In this document: positions 62,835-64,000 of the stretch, in pieces
How positions within the stretch are numbered: position 1 is the stretch's first letter
How the letters are laid out: every line of letters starts with the position of its first letter
Assembly: GCF_003315345.1 (NCBI RefSeq)
Contig: NZ_QNRO01000003.1
Span: 124,001 to 188,000 of the forward strand
From: Marinobacter pelagius
Lineage (GTDB): Bacteria; Pseudomonadota; Gammaproteobacteria; Pseudomonadales; Oleiphilaceae
DNA length: 64,000 nt
Direction of reading: 5' to 3'
Translations under genes and position numbers: made by a program
Notes under the pieces: generated by a model
Databases searched by the model: none
What the model was told of the DNA's origin: nothing
The model's input: the letters and a program-made list of their open reading frames with translations, nothing else

Positions 62835-63586
62835 GCCCGGTTTCCCAATGCCAGGATCGCTTCGCGGATCGACTGGATCGCGGCGATGGATTCGTTGTTG
62901 TCCCCATGCACACACAGGGTATCGGCGTTCAACACGATCTCGCTGCCGTCAATGGCGGTCAGCGGTTCGCCCTTGGCAATCTTCACGGCCTGCTCCAGGA
63001 TCTCGTCCGGATCTTCATGGACTGCCCCGGGGATGCGCCGGGATACCAGACGACCTTCCCCGTCATAGGCACGGTCGGCGAAGGCCTCGAACCACAGCTT
63101 GATGCCGTAGCGATCCGCGATTTCCCGGGCCATGGAGGTATCACAGGAGGCCATGGTCATCAAAGGCAGGTTGCCATCGAAATCCTTGACCGCCTTGACC
63201 ACGGCCTCGAACAGGCCGGGATCCTTGATCATGTCGTTGTAAAGGGCCCCGTGGGGTTTCACGTAGTGGATACGCGTGCCCTCGGCCTGGCAAATGCCGG
63301 ACAGGGCGCCGATCTGGTACAGCACCAGATCCTCCACTTCGTCCGGCGAGCAGGCGATGGAGCGGCGGCCAAAACCCACGAGGTCCGGGTAGGACGGATG
63401 GGCCCCCACCTTCACATCATGCTGTTTCGCCAGCCGCACCGTGCGCCGGATAACGTGTGGGTCGGAGGCGTGGAAGCCACAGGCCACGTTGGCCAGATCG
63501 ACATGGGGCATGACGTGCTCATCCATGCCCATGACCCAGGGGCCGAAGCTCTCCCCCATGTCGGCGTTAATCATCAGAGATCTCAT
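62831..63586 (-). CDS. pxpA: 5-oxoprolinase subunit A (LamB/YcsF family)
   Basis: A 251-residue LamB/YcsF protein: '[14 protein letters not shown]' at the start and '[10 protein letters not shown]' and 'VGAHPSYPD' in the body, all family landmarks. GAGAGGG precedes the ATG at 63586, which overlaps the stop of an upstream membrane-protein gene (ATGA), so four genes form one operon. Confidence 0.93.
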   Translation of the reverse strand: MRSLMINADMGESFGPWVMGMDEHVMPHVDLANVACGFHASDPHVIRRTVRLAKQHDVKVGAHPSYPDLVGFGRRSIACSPDEVEDLVLYQIGALSGICQAEGTRIHYVKPHGALYNDMIKDPGLFEAVVKAVKDFDGNLPLMTMASCDTSMAREIADRYGIKLWFEAFADRAYDGEGRLVSRRIPGAVHEDPDEILEQAVKIAKGEPLTAIDGSEIVLNADTLCVHGDNNESIAAIQSIREAILALGNRA

Positions 63587-64000
63587 TTTCCCTCTCCCGT
63601 CTGCAGTGCGCGATAACGCCACTGGCTGATGACAAAAATACCCATACTCACCATTATCGAGGCAAGCAGGGAGATGGCAAAGGTGGCCATGGGCGGCACA
63701 GTGCCCACCGTCAGGGCCAGCGCCAACGCAAAAGCCACCAGACTGAGCATGCCTTTCTGGGCCATGCTGACCGTTGCCCTGGCCACTTCAGCGCCGTAGC
63801 GCTCGTATAACGTCCAGCCAATGGTGAACAACCCCACCGGGAACCCCACCAGCATACCGGAAAGCAACGGGCCGGATTTCGCTGCCACCGTGGTGGCCAC
63901 GCTGACCAGAATTCCCGCCAACAACCCCCGAAACAGCAAATCAAACCACCCGGACCGGGCAACCACCACGGTCTGACCCAGTTTCAGGGCCCGACGTATG
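63583..64000 (-). CDS. Membrane protein in the pxp operon, 5' end beyond window
   Basis: The frame is open to the window edge, so the start is not visible; at least 138 residues are present. There are about four hydrophobic helices with a short polar C-terminal tail. I do not recognise the family; the gene is coupled to pxpA by ATGA and could be a 5-oxoproline carrier, which is a guess from context. Confidence 0.65.
   Translation of the reverse strand, partial: IRRALKLGQTVVVARSGWFDLLFRGLLAGILVSVATTVAAKSGPLLSGMLVGFPVGLFTIGWTLYERYGAEVARATVSMAQKGMLSLVAFALALALTVGTVPPMATFAISLLASIMVSMGIFVISQWRYRALQTGEGK

Noticed and set aside
1-64000. tRNA, rRNA or CRISPR features
   Set aside because: No cloverleaf, rRNA signature or regularly spaced repeat was noticed on either strand by reading; a tRNAscan or CRISPR search was not possible.

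Overview
The window looks like chromosomal DNA of a high-GC marine gammaproteobacterium, most likely Marinobacter or a close relative. This rests on protein-family content (DUF3581, DUF2897, the CLCA_X family, betIBA with a BCCT carrier, NhaB, YehZYXW-type osmoprotectant uptake, cyclohexanecarboxylate catabolism), not on an rRNA gene; none was seen. No tRNA, CRISPR array or intact transposase was found.

Layout. 1-3.9 kb: 3' end of a LysR regulator, an orphan encapsulated-ferritin-type protein, a lipoprotein/YgjV pair, an acetylpolyamine amidohydrolase-like deacetylase and a transglutaminase-like protein, then a pair of palindromic REP-like units. 4-9.3 kb: ahpF and ahpC, unlinked but each with an ATAG-N7-CTAT dyad upstream, on either side of a GHKL ATPase of unknown role and a DUF3581 protein. 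9.4-14.7 kb: betaine synthesis (betI-betB-betA) plus a short BCCT carrier, with a perfect 20-bp palindrome before betI. 14.7-19.3 kb: an ECF sigma/anti-sigma pair, a secreted S8 protease, a beta-barrel protein and an Ala-rich secreted protein. Three matching promoters (GGAAT-N15-TCGTY) tie the sigma operon, the protease and the Ala-rich protein into one local regulon. 19.3-25.3 kb: small conserved proteins, a decayed malate dehydrogenase, a DUF4398/OmpA envelope pair, and an extradiol dioxygenase/DoxX/LysR cluster. 26.4-28.5 kb: an ECF42-type sigma factor with its DGPF and VOC partners and a matching promoter. 28.5-36.4 kb: an OsmC-YcaO fusion, a VOC protein, the YehZYXW transporter and a TauD-like dioxygenase. 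36.5-39.6 kb: a visibly less GC-rich block with a GFA protein and three RNA-modifying enzymes (TrmH-family, RlmE, RluF). 40-46 kb: CLCA_X, an enoyl-CoA hydratase, and class Ia ribonucleotide reductase nrdA-nrdB with a cobalamin riboswitch upstream and a long palindrome between the genes. 46-49.5 kb: DUF3047, a periplasmic solute-binding protein and NhaB. 49.5-56.9 kb: an apparently complete aerobic cyclohexanecarboxylate pathway (AliA, AliB, BadK, BadH, BadI, GcdH) with a MarR regulator. 56.9-60.9 kb: a four-gene module combining a periplasmic molybdopterin-fold protein, a degenerate GGDEF-EAL protein, a PhnD-like binding protein and a HAMP protein with no output domain. 61-64 kb: 5-oxoprolinase pxpABC with a membrane protein running off the window.

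Together the genes describe a salt-adapted, oxidant-exposed heterotroph that makes and imports betaine, exports sodium and degrades alicyclic acids. The best candidates for undescribed biology are the ECF/protease regulon, the molybdopterin/EAL/PhnD/HAMP module, the orphan encapsulated ferritin, the GHKL ATPase and the RNA-modification block.
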